This document shows positions 1-13,556 of a DNA stretch of 64,000 bases, piece after piece. The position numbers and the translations under genes are program-made. Location: positions 1 through 64,000 of the forward strand of contig NZ_JAFFPU010000075.1 of the NCBI RefSeq assembly GCF_016919175.1. Direction: 5' to 3'. Numbering within the stretch: position 1 is the first letter of the stretch; the number at the start of each line of letters is the position of its first letter. This DNA comes from Leptospira ainlahdjerensis (GTDB lineage: Bacteria > Spirochaetota > Leptospiria > Leptospirales > Leptospiraceae). The notes beneath the pieces are model-generated. The model made no database searches. It was not told where the DNA came from and saw only the letters and a list, made by a program, of their open reading frames with translations.

Positions 1-97
1 GATACGGATGTTGTTTCATGATGTAATCTTCTATTTTAGAATATTGATCCGCTCTCGCTTTGATCATAATCTTATTTTCCGTATCTCGCACCGGAAA
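1..97 (-). pseudogene. CutA-like C-terminal remnant, running off the window
   Basis: Reading leftwards, the open frame gives ENKIMIKARADQYSKIED followed by YIMKQHPY, then leaves the window. This resembles the part of CutA (divalent-cation tolerance protein, about 105 residues) that contains the lysine-rich strand and the HPYEVPEI motif. The roughly 50 residues of CutA that should precede it are absent: an in-frame stop lies at 98-100 and the rhomboid terminator follows shortly after. A GTG at 91 or ATG at 67 could be used as a start, but the protein would lack half the fold. I therefore read it as a 5'-truncated remnant; the family call is inference from about 30 residues. Confidence 0.45.
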
Positions 98-140
98 TCA
101 TTCGAATGGACGTCAGCTTTGGATCAGAAAATTACAAAAA

Positions 141-182
141 GTTTATCAAAACAAAAATAGAAAAAGCGGGTTAATCCCCGCT
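141..182 (-). terminator. Rho-independent terminator overlapping the rhomboid stop codon
   Basis: On the minus strand AAGCGGG, a six-base loop and CCCGCTT form a stem (164-170 with 176-182), followed by a T-rich run (TTTTCTATTTTTGTTTTG). The stop codon of the rhomboid gene lies inside the hairpin, so termination sits directly on the end of the coding sequence. Confidence 0.75.
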
Positions 183-770
183 TCCTAATAAATTTCTCAT
201 CACTCTTCCGATGATCTGAGGATCCAGAATTAGCGCGAACGCAATTCCGCATAACGCACCCCAAAGATGCGCGTCGTGATTGATTCCGTCGGACTGAGAA
301 CTTTTTGAGGAAAAGTAAGTATAAACCAAATACAAAACCGCGTACACAGCCCCCGGAATCGGGATCGGAATAAACATCATATAAAGAGAAAGCCCCGGAT
401 AAAAAAGAACCGTCGCAAACAAAACGCCACAAACTCCACCGGAAGCACCTAACGTAGCGTAAAGAGGATTGTCTAAATTTTTTCTCCAAGAAATGACGCT
501 CGTGATTAAAATTGTTCCGAGATAAAAGAGCGTAAATTTTACAGGACCGACCGTCTGTTCCAAATTCTTTCCAAAAGAATAGAACGAAACCATATTAAAA
601 ATCAAGTGCATCCAGTCGGCGTGGATAAAACCCGAGGTCAAGAGAGTATAATAATTCTTATCCCTTTCGAGCCGATAAGGCGTAAGAATGAATTTTCGAA
701 GTTGAACTTCGGAGGAAAAACACCAGACGCTGATGCCGAAGGTGACGAGACAGATCAATATTGTAATCAA
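171..770 (-). CDS. Rhomboid-family intramembrane serine protease
   Basis: A 199-residue membrane protein with the rhomboid signature. The catalytic serine is Ser110 in LGASGGVCG and the catalytic histidine is in the NHDAHLWGA segment (His168) of the last membrane helix. The HADWMHLIFNM segment (residues 50-60) carries the conserved His and Asn of helix 2. About six membrane segments are visible, the minimal bacterial rhomboid form. It would cleave membrane-anchored substrates within the bilayer; the substrate is unknown. The start is a TTG at 770 with AGGA about 8 bases upstream. The gene begins 16 bases after uvrB ends, so it is probably the last gene of the operon and ends on a hairpin terminator. 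Confidence 0.9.
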   Translation of the reverse strand: MITILICLVTFGISVWCFSSEVQLRKFILTPYRLERDKNYYTLLTSGFIHADWMHLIFNMVSFYSFGKNLEQTVGPVKFTLFYLGTILITSVISWRKNLDNPLYATLGASGGVCGVLFATVLFYPGLSLYMMFIPIPIPGAVYAVLYLVYTYFSSKSSQSDGINHDAHLWGALCGIAFALILDPQIIGRVMRNLLGSGD

Positions 771-786
771 AACAAGTTCCTACATT

Positions 787-2787
<2,001 letters not shown>

Positions 2788-2792
2788 CTTTG

Positions 2793-3461
2793 TTAAGAAA
2801 GTTTTTTCTTGGCGTTGAACTGAGCTTGTTTTCTTCCTTCCAAGATTTCCAGATCTAGTTCGTCAAAAAGTTTTTGCATCACCATCATGCCGCGCATGAG
2901 CGTGGCAGTGGAAGAAAACTTTCCTCTTTCAATATCCTGTTCCAAGTTCAACTCTTTGAGATTGTTTACGATTTTGATGAATAATGTCTGGGAACGATCG
3001 ATGGAATATTCCACTTCCACCTCGGTTCCGTCTCCGTATTTAACCGCATTTTCGACGGCTTCGAGGGCTCCGATACAAAGATCCATAACGATATCTTCCT
3101 GAGTGCCTTGACTTTTTAGAAAAAATTCGAAACGGCTCCGAACGTATTGCATCGGTTGAAACGCGATCTTTCCGAGAAGAACATAACTATCCTTAGACGG
3201 TAGTTTTTTTTCTTGAGTATGATCCGGGTGAATGTGAAATTCTTTCTGATTGAACTTATTGTGCTTTGCGAAACCGGAATTCACCAAAGATTCTAAGATC
3301 GTGGCGACAACGGAATTTTCCGTATCCGGTTCGTCCTTAAATTTGCGGAGAGTTTCCATCCGAATCCAAGCATAAAAATCGTTTACGGTTCCGGTCAACC
3401 CCTGAGAAAGCATCGACTGAATTTGTTTTTCGATTTCTTCTCTTGTGAGGTGAAAGCTCAT
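2793..3461 (-). CDS. HATPase-domain (anti-sigma-factor-type) regulatory protein
   Basis: A 222-residue soluble protein. The C-terminal half (about 95-215) is a histidine-kinase-like ATPase of the SpoIIAB/RsbW type: the N-box is [12 protein letters not shown] and a short glycine/arginine segment ([10 protein letters not shown]) stands where the ATP lid ends. No His-kinase dimerisation domain is present. The first 90 residues are an unrecognised, mainly helical region. Proteins of this type bind sigma factors or STAS proteins and phosphorylate the latter. Partners are not adjacent; a STAS protein lies at 26904-27236 and SpoIIE phosphatases at 31457-34996. It is tightly packed with uvrB downstream. 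Confidence 0.75.
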   Translation of the reverse strand: MSFHLTREEIEKQIQSMLSQGLTGTVNDFYAWIRMETLRKFKDEPDTENSVVATILESLVNSGFAKHNKFNQKEFHIHPDHTQEKKLPSKDSYVLLGKIAFQPMQYVRSRFEFFLKSQGTQEDIVMDLCIGALEAVENAVKYGDGTEVEVEYSIDRSQTLFIKIVNNLKELNLEQDIERGKFSSTATLMRGMMVMQKLFDELDLEILEGRKQAQFNAKKKLS

Positions 3462-3506
3462 ACTTTATCCATTTAGATGCAGAATTCTGAAAGTGTAAAT
3501 CCGTTT

Positions 3507-3968
3507 TTACCAGGACTTGATTTGGCGCATCGCTTCATAAGAAATCACTGCGACTGAATTGCTTAGATTCAAACATCGGGATGAATCTTCCATCGGAATT
3601 TTTAAGATCTTTTCCTCATTCCAAGATTTTTTCATTTCTTCTGGAACTCCCGAAGTTTCATTTCCGAAGAGAAAAGCGTCCCCGGACTTATATTTCACTG
3701 ACGTATAAGAACGTTGTCCGTGAACGGAAACCAGATACAAATTCGAATCGGAGGGAAGAATCGCTTTATATTCTTCTAAAGAAGAATGGAGTGAGATTTT
3801 TACCTTATCCCAATAATCCAAGCCCGCGCGACGCGCGGCCTTTTCGGAAAGATCGAAGGAAGCTTGTCCGATGATGTGAAGATCCGCTCCCAACGCCACA
3901 CAAAGCCTCGCGATGTTTCCGGTGTTGGGAGGGATTTCCGGTCTGTAGAGACCTATATGCAGAGACAT
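3507..3968 (-). CDS. trmL: tRNA (cytidine/uridine-2'-O-)-methyltransferase TrmL
   Basis: A 153-residue SPOUT methyltransferase of usual TrmL length. The N-terminal LYRPEIPPNTGNIARLC motif, the FGNETSGVP segment (about 100-108) and the C-terminal CLNLSNSVAVISYEA knot motif are all present, forming the trefoil-knot AdoMet site. The enzyme methylates the ribose of the wobble base of leucine tRNAs. The gene starts 4 bases after the S1 protein gene ends, and belongs to the same minus-strand operon. Confidence 0.95.
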   Translation of the reverse strand: MSLHIGLYRPEIPPNTGNIARLCVALGADLHIIGQASFDLSEKAARRAGLDYWDKVKISLHSSLEEYKAILPSDSNLYLVSVHGQRSYTSVKYKSGDAFLFGNETSGVPEEMKKSWNEEKILKIPMEDSSRCLNLSNSVAVISYEAMRQIKSW

Positions 3969-3972
3969 AGAA

Positions 3973-5120
<1,148 letters not shown>

Positions 5121-5124
<4 letters not shown>

Positions 5125-6527
5125 TTTTTCCCTCTCTTTTTTTGACTGGAAGTGGATTCCTTTTTTTCAGGCGGATAGGAAATTTCACCGGCGATCGTTT
5201 TACGAAGAGATTTCAAATTCTTTAAACTGATCATCGGGTCTTCCGTAAATACGTTGATATAGGCGGGCTTTCCTTCGCGGATTTTTCCTTCATGTGGCGC
5301 TTCCAGAAAGGAACAAGTGGATTCGGTCGCGATTCGAATGGCCTCTTCGTTTCCCAAAACGGAGGAAAGAATTTCGATCTCTTTCCAACCGCCGATCCCC
5401 GGATGAACATGAAGATTTCCGGTGCCTGAAGCAAGAAGTAGCCCTTGACTCAGATTTTTTTGTCTGACTAAAAAAGCAAGATAGGATTTGTATTCTCTCT
5501 CCGCATTCTCCCTTTCTTCGTCTTTTAGATTGGAAAGTTTCCCGGCAAATTCGGGTTCGGGTGAAAGATTTTTCGCGAAGAACGGACTCCATTCCTTCAA
5601 AGAGTTGAGATCCGTTTCCCACTCGGGGGTTCCCGCAAGTTTTTGATAGTAGTAAACGGAAAACATAGGTCCCCAGTTCAGATTTCGAAACACACCGGGA
5701 GAAATTCTTCCCGCTATTCCATCGGGAACCGGATGAAAGAGCGTAGGAATTCCCGCGTTGATTCCTTCCAAAATGCTAAACTCGTCTCCAAAGGCGGATA
5801 ACGCTAGTTTGATTCCTTCCGCGTCCGCGACCTTCTTGAGTTGATACAAGAACGGACCGTCGAAGGCAAAAGATTCGCCTTCTTGATAACGATAGAAAAG
5901 ATGCACGGGAGAATTCGGTCTTTTTTTCATTCTCGCGACCGCATCTCCAGAAGAACGTATCACTGTATAACCTGGTAGGTTTCCTAAATTCTTCGTTTCC
6001 GCACTTTCGGCGATCCAAGGAGAATCGGACTTTCGAACCCAAGGAACATACTTTCCGGACCGTTGTGCGTCCTTGGTAAGAACCTCGACCCAAGAAGGAT
6101 CTCCCACGGAAAAAACTCCAGTAAAACCGTGAGCCAAAAAAGATTGAAGAGAAAGAAAAACTCCCGCTCTATCTTTTTGTCCTCCGAGAGAATCCGTGGA
6201 AAGAGTTACGTTCGAATCACAAAATCCGGGAAGTGCGTACGACACCTTTCCGGAATAAGAACTTAACTTTTTGATCGAGATAACTTTTCCGTTTTCGATT
6301 CGAATCTCGGAAATATCCGAGTATTCTTTTTTTCCGGGAAGTAAATAACGCACACCGCTCAAAGTCAAAGACTCCGAAAAGAGCGATTGAGAGATAGACA
6401 ATAGCATCAAAGAAAACGCAGTCAGCTTAAAAAGAGAGCGTCGTATCTTTGTTTCTAAAAGATGCTGCTTTTTTCCCTTTCTAACAATCACTCTCTTGAC
6501 AAACGAAACAGATTCAGGAATGTTCAT
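5121..6527 (-). CDS. Exported amidohydrolase-like pseudoenzyme
   Basis: About 468 residues from the ATG at 6527; the reading frame extends further upstream with a TTG start at 6578 but that would overlap the divergent gene more deeply. A hydrophobic export segment (LTAFSLMLLSISQSLFSES) follows a long basic N terminus. The layout is that of the imidazolonepropionase-type amidohydrolase superfamily: small beta-domain, LPGFCDSN where the family has PGxxDxHxH, then SAFGDEFSILEGINAGIPTLFH, then SGTGNLHVHPG where the family has GTD. The HxH metal ligands and the Asp of GTD are both replaced, so a hydrolase function is unlikely. It heads the S1-trmL-uvrB operon with a 4-base overlap to the S1 gene. 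Confidence 0.7.
6496..6524 (+). promoter_or_regulatory. Candidate sigma-70-type promoter in the divergent region
   Basis: TTGACA at 6496-6501 followed after 17 bases by AATGTT at 6519-6524, immediately before the HATPase start at 6530. The -35 is perfect, the -10 weak, and the spacing leaves almost no leader, so the start codon may be further downstream than 6530 or transcription may be nearly leaderless. The element lies inside the 5' end of the divergent gene. Confidence 0.35.
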
Positions 6528-6529
6528 GG

Positions 6530-7222
<693 letters not shown>

Positions 7223-7990
7223 ATGCGACTTCCCCTTTCGGTTTGTATCATCACTCTCAACGAAGAAGACAATTTAGAGCGTTGTCTCAAACCTCTGGAT
7301 TTCGTTTCGGAGATCGTCGTCGTGGATTCCGGATCCAAAGACAGAACCGTCGAGATCGCGAAAAAATACGATGCGAGAGTCCAGATACGAAAGTTCGACG
7401 ACTATGTGAGTCAGAAAAATTTCGCCCTTTCTCTCGTGACGAACGACTGGGTGCTCACACTTGACGCAGACGAAGAAGTTTCTCCCGATCTAAAAGAGGA
7501 AATTCTAAACTTATTTAAGAATGGTTTACCAAAGGCGGACGGCTATTCTACTCCGAGGCTGACCTGGTATTTAGGAAAATGGATTCGCCACGGAGGTTGG
7601 TATCCCAATCGTAGAATTCGGCTCTTTCAAAAAGTGAAAGGAACGTTCGGCGGAGGACTCGTCCACGAGACCGTCCACCTAACAGGAACATGCGAAAAAC
7701 TGAATGCTCCGGTTTATCACTATTCTTATAAGAATATCAGCGATCATATTCGTTATATCAACGCCTATTCCGACTTAGGCGCCCAGGAGAAATTCAGAGC
7801 CGGCAAAACCAGTGGTCTTTTTCACGCGTTTCTGGAGGGATTTTACAAAGCTTTTTGGATGTATACGATCCGGTTCGGTTTTTTAGACGGAAAACAGGGT
7901 TTTGTTCTGGCGGTCTTTGGATTCTATTACAATTTTTTAAAGTACATTAAGTTGTACGAGTTGAATCTGAAAGATAAGAAAAAGGTTTGA
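7223..7990 (+). CDS. Family 2 glycosyltransferase, WaaE/KdtX-like
   Basis: A 255-residue GT-A glycosyltransferase. LSVCIITLNEEDNLERC opens the Rossmann-like nucleotide-sugar site, VVVDSGSKDRT follows, and the metal-binding DXD-type motif is TLDADEEVS. The downstream segment RHGGWYPNRRIRLFQK is typical of the LPS core beta-1,4-glucosyltransferase group (WaaE/KdtX). Likely role: adding a hexose to lipid A-core or another envelope glycan at the cytoplasmic face. The acceptor cannot be read from sequence. The gene starts on the base following the previous stop codon. Confidence 0.88.
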   Translation: MRLPLSVCIITLNEEDNLERCLKPLDFVSEIVVVDSGSKDRTVEIAKKYDARVQIRKFDDYVSQKNFALSLVTNDWVLTLDADEEVSPDLKEEILNLFKNGLPKADGYSTPRLTWYLGKWIRHGGWYPNRRIRLFQKVKGTFGGGLVHETVHLTGTCEKLNAPVYHYSYKNISDHIRYINAYSDLGAQEKFRAGKTSGLFHAFLEGFYKAFWMYTIRFGFLDGKQGFVLAVFGFYYNFLKYIKLYELNLKDKKKV

Positions 7991-8004
7991 TTTTTCTTAT
8001 CTTT
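7970..8004 (+). terminator. Perfect AT-rich hairpin at the end of the glycosyltransferase gene
   Basis: AAAGATAAGAAAAA (7970-7983) pairs perfectly with TTTTTCTTATCTTT (7991-8004) across a 7-base loop that carries the TGA stop codon. The stem has few GC pairs and no long T-tail, so it may be a transcript-end stabiliser rather than a strong terminator. Confidence 0.5.
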
Positions 8005-8024
8005 GAATTTTAGAAAATCCTAAA

Positions 8025-8407
8025 CTACAATCCTCGGCCCTCGCATTCGAAACGCCTGTTTTTTTTCGTTTCGACAAAGTGGTTCTCTTCGTAATTTTTT
8101 TCATTCCGATTGATTTCAGGACGTAAAGAAGTTTTCAAAACTTCCAAAAATAAACGAAAGTCATTTTTAGCCAGGTGAAAGATTTCAGTTTCCGAATCGT
8201 TTGTCTTAACGATGATTTGCCCGAAAACCAACCGTTTTTCTCAGGGATGGAAAGAATTTTCCAAAGAGGAATCTCAAAGAGTTCTATCTTCGAAAAAAGA
8301 AGTCTCCGGCAATACCTCACAACGTAGGAAAGGAATCGAGGCTGTTGGATAAAAATACAGAGAACGCCTTCCCGATCGGTCGACGCTAAAACCCTGCGAA
8401 GGCACTT
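8025..8407 (-). pseudogene. Frameshifted PH-like/unknown small protein remnant
   Basis: Two minus-strand frames read as one protein if joined near 8230. The upstream frame contains IELFEIPLWKILSIPEKN and the downstream frame continues VFGQIIVKTNDSE, then FHLAKNDFRLFLEVLKTSL. Together this looks like the strand-strand-helix end of a bacterial PH-type domain (the 'EIPLxxI ... L-x-KNDFxxFLEVL' arrangement). The shift falls at a run of five A (T on the other view) near GAGAAAAACGG. The 5' end also lacks a convincing start because a TAG stands at 8408-8410. I read it as a decaying gene; the PH assignment is inference. Confidence 0.4.
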
Positions 8408-8414
8408 CTAAATA

Positions 8415-8858
8415 CTAGTCCCTTCTTTCTTTGTTGTGATTGATACGATTCATGATGTAGAGCGCGAGCAATCCGCCCAAGAGAACCGCGAGTAAATTTA
8501 CATTAGAGATTTGATAGATGCCGAATTTAGGCGAGATCAACCAGAGAACTACCGAACGAATAAAATCTTGAAGGAGAGAAAGAATGATCAAAGAACCAAG
8601 AAGTGCGACGATCAGCGCCCCCCAAAAACCTCCGAGGAGATCCTTGCGCTTGTAGTAGTAATAATACCAAGAAAGTCCGCCGGAAATTCCCACAACGAAG
8701 AGAACGTCAAGAATTGTCGTCCACCACGGTGAGCCTGAAAAAGAAGCAAGAGGCGCCAAAAAGAGTTGTGCACCCAGTCCGTGTAAAAAAGAATCAGGTA
8801 AATTCAATAGGCTCATTCCAATACAGCATTTTCGGGAATTGTCTTTTAGTCGACTCAT
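8415..8858 (-). CDS. Small membrane protein of unknown function
   Basis: 147 residues with about four hydrophobic segments; a YYYYYK patch lies between the second and third, and the third (GFWGALIVALLGSLIILSL) is glycine-rich like small transglycosylase-associated membrane proteins. The last segment is followed by a charged tail (NRINHNKERRD). The first ATG at 8858 has GGAG about 12 bases upstream; an internal ATG at 8816 is the alternative start. No family could be assigned with confidence. It stands alone on the minus strand, divergent from aroE. Confidence 0.6.
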   Translation of the reverse strand: MSRLKDNSRKCCIGMSLLNLPDSFLHGLGAQLFLAPLASFSGSPWWTTILDVLFVVGISGGLSWYYYYYKRKDLLGGFWGALIVALLGSLIILSLLQDFIRSVVLWLISPKFGIYQISNVNLLAVLLGGLLALYIMNRINHNKERRD

Positions 8859-9012
8859 TTTACGACTCGCTCCAAAACTTGCTTCTTCAGGAGCAAAAAA
8901 GTCCCAACGCCCGCAACCAATGTTCTATTTTATAAGTTTCCAGATGAAGAATGGAAAAGGTTGAAGGATTTGGATTTTAGAAAGAAGCTCGTAAAAAAAG
9001 AGAATTCCAAGT

Positions 9013-9885
9013 TTGAACAACAAAACAAATCAACCTACTACAACTTTTGGTATAGCCGGTTTTCCCCTTTCCCATTCCCTTTCTCCGCTCATTCACAATT
9101 CAATTTATAAAGACAAAGAAATGAATGCTTCTTACCAGGTTTTCGAAACTCAAGAATTCGATCGTAAGATCGTTTTGGATCTTCAAAAATCCGGGGTCTG
9201 CGGGCTTTCGATTACGATTCCTCATAAGGAAAGAGCGTTTGCTCTCGCGGACGAAGCGGATATGCCGTCGAAAATTATGAAGGCTTCGAACACTCTGGTT
9301 TTGAAGAAGGATTCGATTAACGCGTATAATACGGATGGAGAAGGCGCTTATCTTTCCATTTTAGAGTGGTCCCCGGAATCGATGAGCCGCGGAAAAACTT
9401 TAATTCTCGGAAGCGGAGGAAGCGCGCGGGGAATCGCGTACAGTCTCGCCGCTTCCGGAAAAATTTCAGAGCTGATTCTATGTTCTAGAAATGAAAAAAC
9501 CGGAAAAGAGATCTGTTCTTTGATCATGGAAAATTCTACCACCAAAGCGCTGTTTGTGGGTCCGGAGGAAATTATTTCTTTCCGGGATCAATTCTCACTG
9601 ATCGTTCATACGACACCCCTCGGAATGAAAGGTCAGTCACCGGGTCCCTTTCTTGGAGAAGAATTTTTCGATTCTTCGATGACGGTTTTCGATATCGTTT
9701 ATAATCCATTGGAAACTCCCTTGGTCAAAGCGGCTCGGAAAAAAGGGGCGAAAATTATTCCCGGTTCCGAGATGCTTTTGTATCAGGCAATGAAACAATT
9801 TGAGCTTTTCACTGGGGTCACCCCCGATCTTGTGGACATCCAAAAAACGAGAGAACGTTTGTCCCTCGCATTAGCAAATCGATGA
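9013..9885 (+). CDS. aroE: Shikimate dehydrogenase
   Basis: A 290-residue NADP-dependent reductase that converts 3-dehydroshikimate to shikimate in aromatic amino-acid synthesis. The shikimate site is visible as [13 protein letters not shown], the catalytic lysine in SITIPHKE and the Asp in YNTDGEGA. The nucleotide-binding loop is [15 protein letters not shown] and TTPLGMKG follows. The usual first codon is a TTG at 9013; no closer ATG keeps the FPLSHSLSP motif. The last codons overlap the folC start by four bases (ATGA), so both genes form an operon. Confidence 0.96.
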   Translation: MNNKTNQPTTTFGIAGFPLSHSLSPLIHNSIYKDKEMNASYQVFETQEFDRKIVLDLQKSGVCGLSITIPHKERAFALADEADMPSKIMKASNTLVLKKDSINAYNTDGEGAYLSILEWSPESMSRGKTLILGSGGSARGIAYSLAASGKISELILCSRNEKTGKEICSLIMENSTTKALFVGPEEIISFRDQFSLIVHTTPLGMKGQSPGPFLGEEFFDSSMTVFDIVYNPLETPLVKAARKKGAKIIPGSEMLLYQAMKQFELFTGVTPDLVDIQKTRERLSLALANR

Positions 9886-11123
9886 GTTCCGATTTTTTCG
9901 AATTCATTTCACAACTTTCCAACCTGGAAAAAACCAGAAACTTCAACGTATTCTCCGGTTATTCTTTGGAACCGTTTGAGAATATTCTAAAAAAATACGG
10001 ATTGGATCGAAGAAAAAAAGAAACCTTGTGGAGAATCTCAGTGGTCGGAACGAATGCAAAAGGTTCGATCACACACTTTTTAGGGGAATACTTCCGGCTC
10101 TCCGGTTTCAAAACTGGGCTTTATACTTCCCCACATCTGATTTCTCCTCTGGAAAGGATCCGCATCGGATCCAAGTCGGAACCCTTTCGACAGATTCTTA
10201 AAAAAGAATTGGATGAATTGTTAAGCGAAATGGAAGGCCGAGGCGCCGAGCACGACCTCAAAACCTTTTCTTTTTTTGAATTGTTCACATTTGCGGCGAT
10301 TCTTTTTTTTGAAAACGAATCGGTCGAGACTCAGATCTACGAAGCTGGTCTCGGAGGCAGGTTGGACGCGACTAAGCTGGCTGATCCGGACGTCGTCGTT
10401 TTAGGGTCGATCGGTCTCGACCATAAAGAAATATTAGGAAATTCTAAAGTAGAAATTTTAGATGAGAAATTGGGAATCTGTTCTAAAAATACAATGGCCC
10501 TTTTTTCAATGGAACAGAAGGAATCGAAACTCAACCGAAGAATCGAAGAATTCTGCAATGAACGTAAGATTGTCTATGAAATTCTAAAAGAAGAACCTTC
10601 GAACGCCGACTATCTAACCCGAAATCGTTTTTTTTCTCTTCGAGTTTGTGAAAGAATTTTGGGTTTGAAAGAGATTAAAAATTCTAAATCAAAAACGAAT
10701 GTTTTAAATTTTGCCGATGTGGAAGCTCTCGTTTCCCCACCTTCGGGAAGGCTCAAAATTTTGAGAAATTCTCCATTCTTAGTTTTTGATCCCGCACATA
10801 ATCCGGACGCGTTTTTGGAAACGTTTCGAAGTTTGCATTCTCTTTTTCCCGAAAAAAAATTTCAAGTGATTGCCGGCCTTTTAAAAGACAAGGACGGAGC
10901 CGAAATTTTGGAACTTTTGAGAAGTGCGGAAAAGGGGCGTTCTATAGCAGGTTTTAGATTTCTATTTGAGGAAGGTTTTTATCTTCCGCCTAACTGTAAA
11001 AAGACTGAAAGTATTTCTTTGGATCAAATGCGCGCGACGATTCGATCAAATCCGGGTGATGCGGATTCAATTTTGGTCCTTGGAAGTTTTCGTTTGTTTC
11101 CGATTGTCTTGGAGATGATTTAG
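9882..11123 (+). CDS. folC: Folylpolyglutamate synthase / dihydrofolate synthase
   Basis: 413 residues of the Mur-ligase-like FolC family. The ATP-binding P-loop is [11 protein letters not shown], followed by [18 protein letters not shown] (folate site), [26 protein letters not shown] and [10 protein letters not shown] near residue 305. It adds glutamate to folates and, in most bacteria, makes dihydrofolate from dihydropteroate. The N terminus is slightly longer than in E. coli. Its ATG overlaps the aroE stop codon. Confidence 0.95.
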   Translation: MSSDFFEFISQLSNLEKTRNFNVFSGYSLEPFENILKKYGLDRRKKETLWRISVVGTNAKGSITHFLGEYFRLSGFKTGLYTSPHLISPLERIRIGSKSEPFRQILKKELDELLSEMEGRGAEHDLKTFSFFELFTFAAILFFENESVETQIYEAGLGGRLDATKLADPDVVVLGSIGLDHKEILGNSKVEILDEKLGICSKNTMALFSMEQKESKLNRRIEEFCNERKIVYEILKEEPSNADYLTRNRFFSLRVCERILGLKEIKNSKSKTNVLNFADVEALVSPPSGRLKILRNSPFLVFDPAHNPDAFLETFRSLHSLFPEKKFQVIAGLLKDKDGAEILELLRSAEKGRSIAGFRFLFEEGFYLPPNCKKTESISLDQMRATIRSNPGDADSILVLGSFRLFPIVLEMI

Positions 11124-11132
11124 GAATTTTTT

Positions 11133-11672
11133 CTACGATCCGAACCAATCTCGGTAATCTAAAATGCTTAAGAAATTTGCCGGTTCGCATTCTAATTTGC
11201 GAATTATCTTGTTATTCAGCAAATCGAGGTGAAGGATATATCTGTAGTTTCTGTGAAACGTGGGAGCTCCTTCGTTCATGGTTTCCACGAGATGAGAATC
11301 CATTTCGATTTCATCCAACCAAAGAAGATAATTAAAAAGAAAACAGCGGGACACACCATGAGCCTGAGCGAGTGCGCCCAGAAAAGCCCAACTCCCGGTA
11401 CTCACCCTCGCATTCATCCGAATCATATTCTTCTTTCCTTCAGTCGGCTGATAAAGAGTTTTACCTGCCTTATAACCCAATCTTCTCGAAGACGTCAGAT
11501 ACTTTCCATACTTTCGCAGAAGGTCGGGAATCCTTTTGGGAAGCCTTTTCTTTTCCGGCTCACTCAAGCGAAGTAAGGTCTTTTTCGGAATCAAAAGAGT
11601 AATCACGTCGCAAGTCCTTTCTTGGAGAATGGATTTCAATTCTTGATCAGAGTTTAGAAGTAAAGTTCCCAT
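11133..11672 (-). CDS. DUF1564 family protein
   Basis: A 179-residue protein of the DUF1564 family, which is essentially confined to Leptospira and present in many paralogues. The recognisable features are the N-terminal MGTLLL, the basic [20 protein letters not shown] segment, the AGKTLYQ motif and the [17 protein letters not shown] motif near residues 105-125. A second copy starts at 63596 and shares all these landmarks. The mix of basic segment and helix suggests a nucleic-acid-binding or ribbon-helix-helix-like role, but this is speculation. It is convergent with folC, the two stop codons being 9 bases apart. Confidence 0.85.
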   Translation of the reverse strand: MGTLLLNSDQELKSILQERTCDVITLLIPKKTLLRLSEPEKKRLPKRIPDLLRKYGKYLTSSRRLGYKAGKTLYQPTEGKKNMIRMNARVSTGSWAFLGALAQAHGVSRCFLFNYLLWLDEIEMDSHLVETMNEGAPTFHRNYRYILHLDLLNNKIIRKLECEPANFLSILDYRDWFGS

Positions 11673-11972
11673 CCTAGATACGTTTCCGGAAGGTTTTCAA
11701 AAAAACGGAAATCCAAAGAAAAAATTACAAAAAAACTGAAAACTTACCGGGAATGTTCCAAGAAACCGTCTATAAGATTTTGGTAGGATCGTAATTAAGA
11801 TGCGGGAGTTCCCACAGATTACTTCCCTAAGCGACTACAAACTTTCTAACAAACTTATTTTCGTTCAATTCCGAATGGAATTCCTACAATTTTGGTTTTG
11901 AGACAAGTTCTAAATCGGAAATTCAAAAACAAAAAAGAAGCTATAAAATGAGAATTAGAAAAGCTTAAACTT
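11673..11972. other. Intergenic stretch with one short repeat
   Basis: About 300 AT-rich bases between two minus-strand genes. A GGGAGTTCCCACAG copy of the window-wide short repeat is near 11807. No open frame, hairpin or promoter pair was convincing. Confidence 0.4.
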
Positions 11973-13556
11973 CTAAAACTTCAATTTAAACTTCGCATAA
12001 GAATCCAGTTCCATCGTCTGACCGGGAATCGCAAAAGGATTGTTAACTCTTGTAGGCACAACTCCGACATCCAAAGTCTCTTCGTCTAATCCGAGAAAAA
12101 AGAACGTAGCAGACAGAATCAACATAAGCGCCATACCGTAAACCATCACTCCCCCGGTCACACCTTGGTGTCTCCCAAAATTACCTGCAATTTTCTGATA
12201 CTTTCCTGCATCGGAATTTGTCTCGCGAATGATCCTCTCTTCATATAAATACATCCCTATAAACTGATCTTGAGGAACCACGTTCGCCGCCAAAAACAAA
12301 CGAGTCAGACTCACCTGACTTCCGGCGCGGTCATACAACGTATTGGCTTTGAGATTAAAATAATAATACCCTGCATAAAACAAAAGAGTTCCGTATAAAG
12401 AATAGATCGAAAAGTCATTGTAAGAATGATCCAAAAAAACATTCTGCTTATTCTTATAATATAGAACGCTATCCCCCGGAACCATAGCAAGATCGAACTT
12501 TACCTCTTCCTCTTTTTTAATCTCCACACCCTTCAAAATATCCACATGCCCTTCCATAGACAAACGAAGTCGATTGTATCCCGTTTTGACCGGGACACGA
12601 ACCAAAGGAGTTTTACCCAAAAACTCGGAACCAAGATAAACGTTCGCGCCTTCCGGATTCGAAGCGACGGAAATTAGACCTTCCTTAGGAGAACGGGAAA
12701 GTGACATTTCAAAACTGCCCTCGTCTTGAAGCAGGATCCTTTTCTCCTGGCTCTTGAAACCGTCCATGTAGTATTTAATTACATGATTTCCCGGAAGGAT
12801 ATCATTTCTTTGAAGAGGGGTTTTACCGAGAAACTGCCCGTCAAGAAAAACAAGAACCCCGTCCATTTCCCCCGATTTAAAGGAAAACGAAATCGTATTC
12901 TTTCCAAGAAGTTCCTTTTTGATTTCATTAATCAGGCCGTCCAACTCTTGATAAGAACGTCTAACGCTGGTCTTAGCCCTGAATTCCTTTTTGGAAGCGT
13001 CCTTCGAGGATCTTAAAACGAGCTTGAGTTCCATCTGAAACTCGTTTTTCTTTTCATACGAACCAGCGAGATGATAAAAACAACCTTGTTTGTTTCCCGA
13101 AATAAAAAGGGTGCTATCTTCGGGCGGAGCTTCGTTTGAAACATAATCGATTTTTAATGTTAAGAATCTAGGATCTTTGTCAGGAGAGATATCTTTTGCG
13201 TTCCTAATTTTTTCCAAAACCTCGGCGTCCCATTCTCCCCTTCTGAGTCTTTCTTTTCCGGTTGGTTTTCCAAAACCGTGCTGAATACTTTTGGGTATTA
13301 CGTCAGGATCGAAAATTTGAAACAAACCTTTGAGACCGGAATACAGAACGCTACCATAACCTTTGCTGAGGTAATCGAGATTCGCATCGGAATTCTGATT
13401 TTTGAGAGGAAAAACGCAGAGTTTTCTTTCGGTTTCAAAAGTGATCCTTTCTCTCATTCCGGTTTCCGGAAATCGATAGTAGTCGTCGATTCCTTGAGCT
13501 GAAATTGATACACTCAAAATCGATAATATTAGAATAAATGCAAATACTCTACTCAT
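11973..13556 (-). CDS. Exported PEGA-domain protein
   Basis: 527 residues beginning with a signal peptide ([19 protein letters not shown]). Two PEGA repeats lie at about residues 225-290 ([20 protein letters not shown]) and 292-360 ([19 protein letters not shown]). Each carries the P-E-G/S-G-K-T-P signature of a surface beta-sandwich. A hydrophobic segment lies near residues 390-410 and another near 470-495, so the C terminus may be membrane-anchored. PEGA proteins are often cell-surface or envelope-associated. Its ATG overlaps the stop codon of the upstream permease gene. Confidence 0.85.
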   Translation of the reverse strand: MSRVFAFILILSILSVSISAQGIDDYYRFPETGMRERITFETERKLCVFPLKNQNSDANLDYLSKGYGSVLYSGLKGLFQIFDPDVIPKSIQHGFGKPTGKERLRRGEWDAEVLEKIRNAKDISPDKDPRFLTLKIDYVSNEAPPEDSTLFISGNKQGCFYHLAGSYEKKNEFQMELKLVLRSSKDASKKEFRAKTSVRRSYQELDGLINEIKKELLGKNTISFSFKSGEMDGVLVFLDGQFLGKTPLQRNDILPGNHVIKYYMDGFKSQEKRILLQDEGSFEMSLSRSPKEGLISVASNPEGANVYLGSEFLGKTPLVRVPVKTGYNRLRLSMEGHVDILKGVEIKKEEEVKFDLAMVPGDSVLYYKNKQNVFLDHSYNDFSIYSLYGTLLFYAGYYYFNLKANTLYDRAGSQVSLTRLFLAANVVPQDQFIGMYLYEERIIRETNSDAGKYQKIAGNFGRHQGVTGGVMVYGMALMLILSATFFFLGLDEETLDVGVVPTRVNNPFAIPGQTMELDSYAKFKLKF

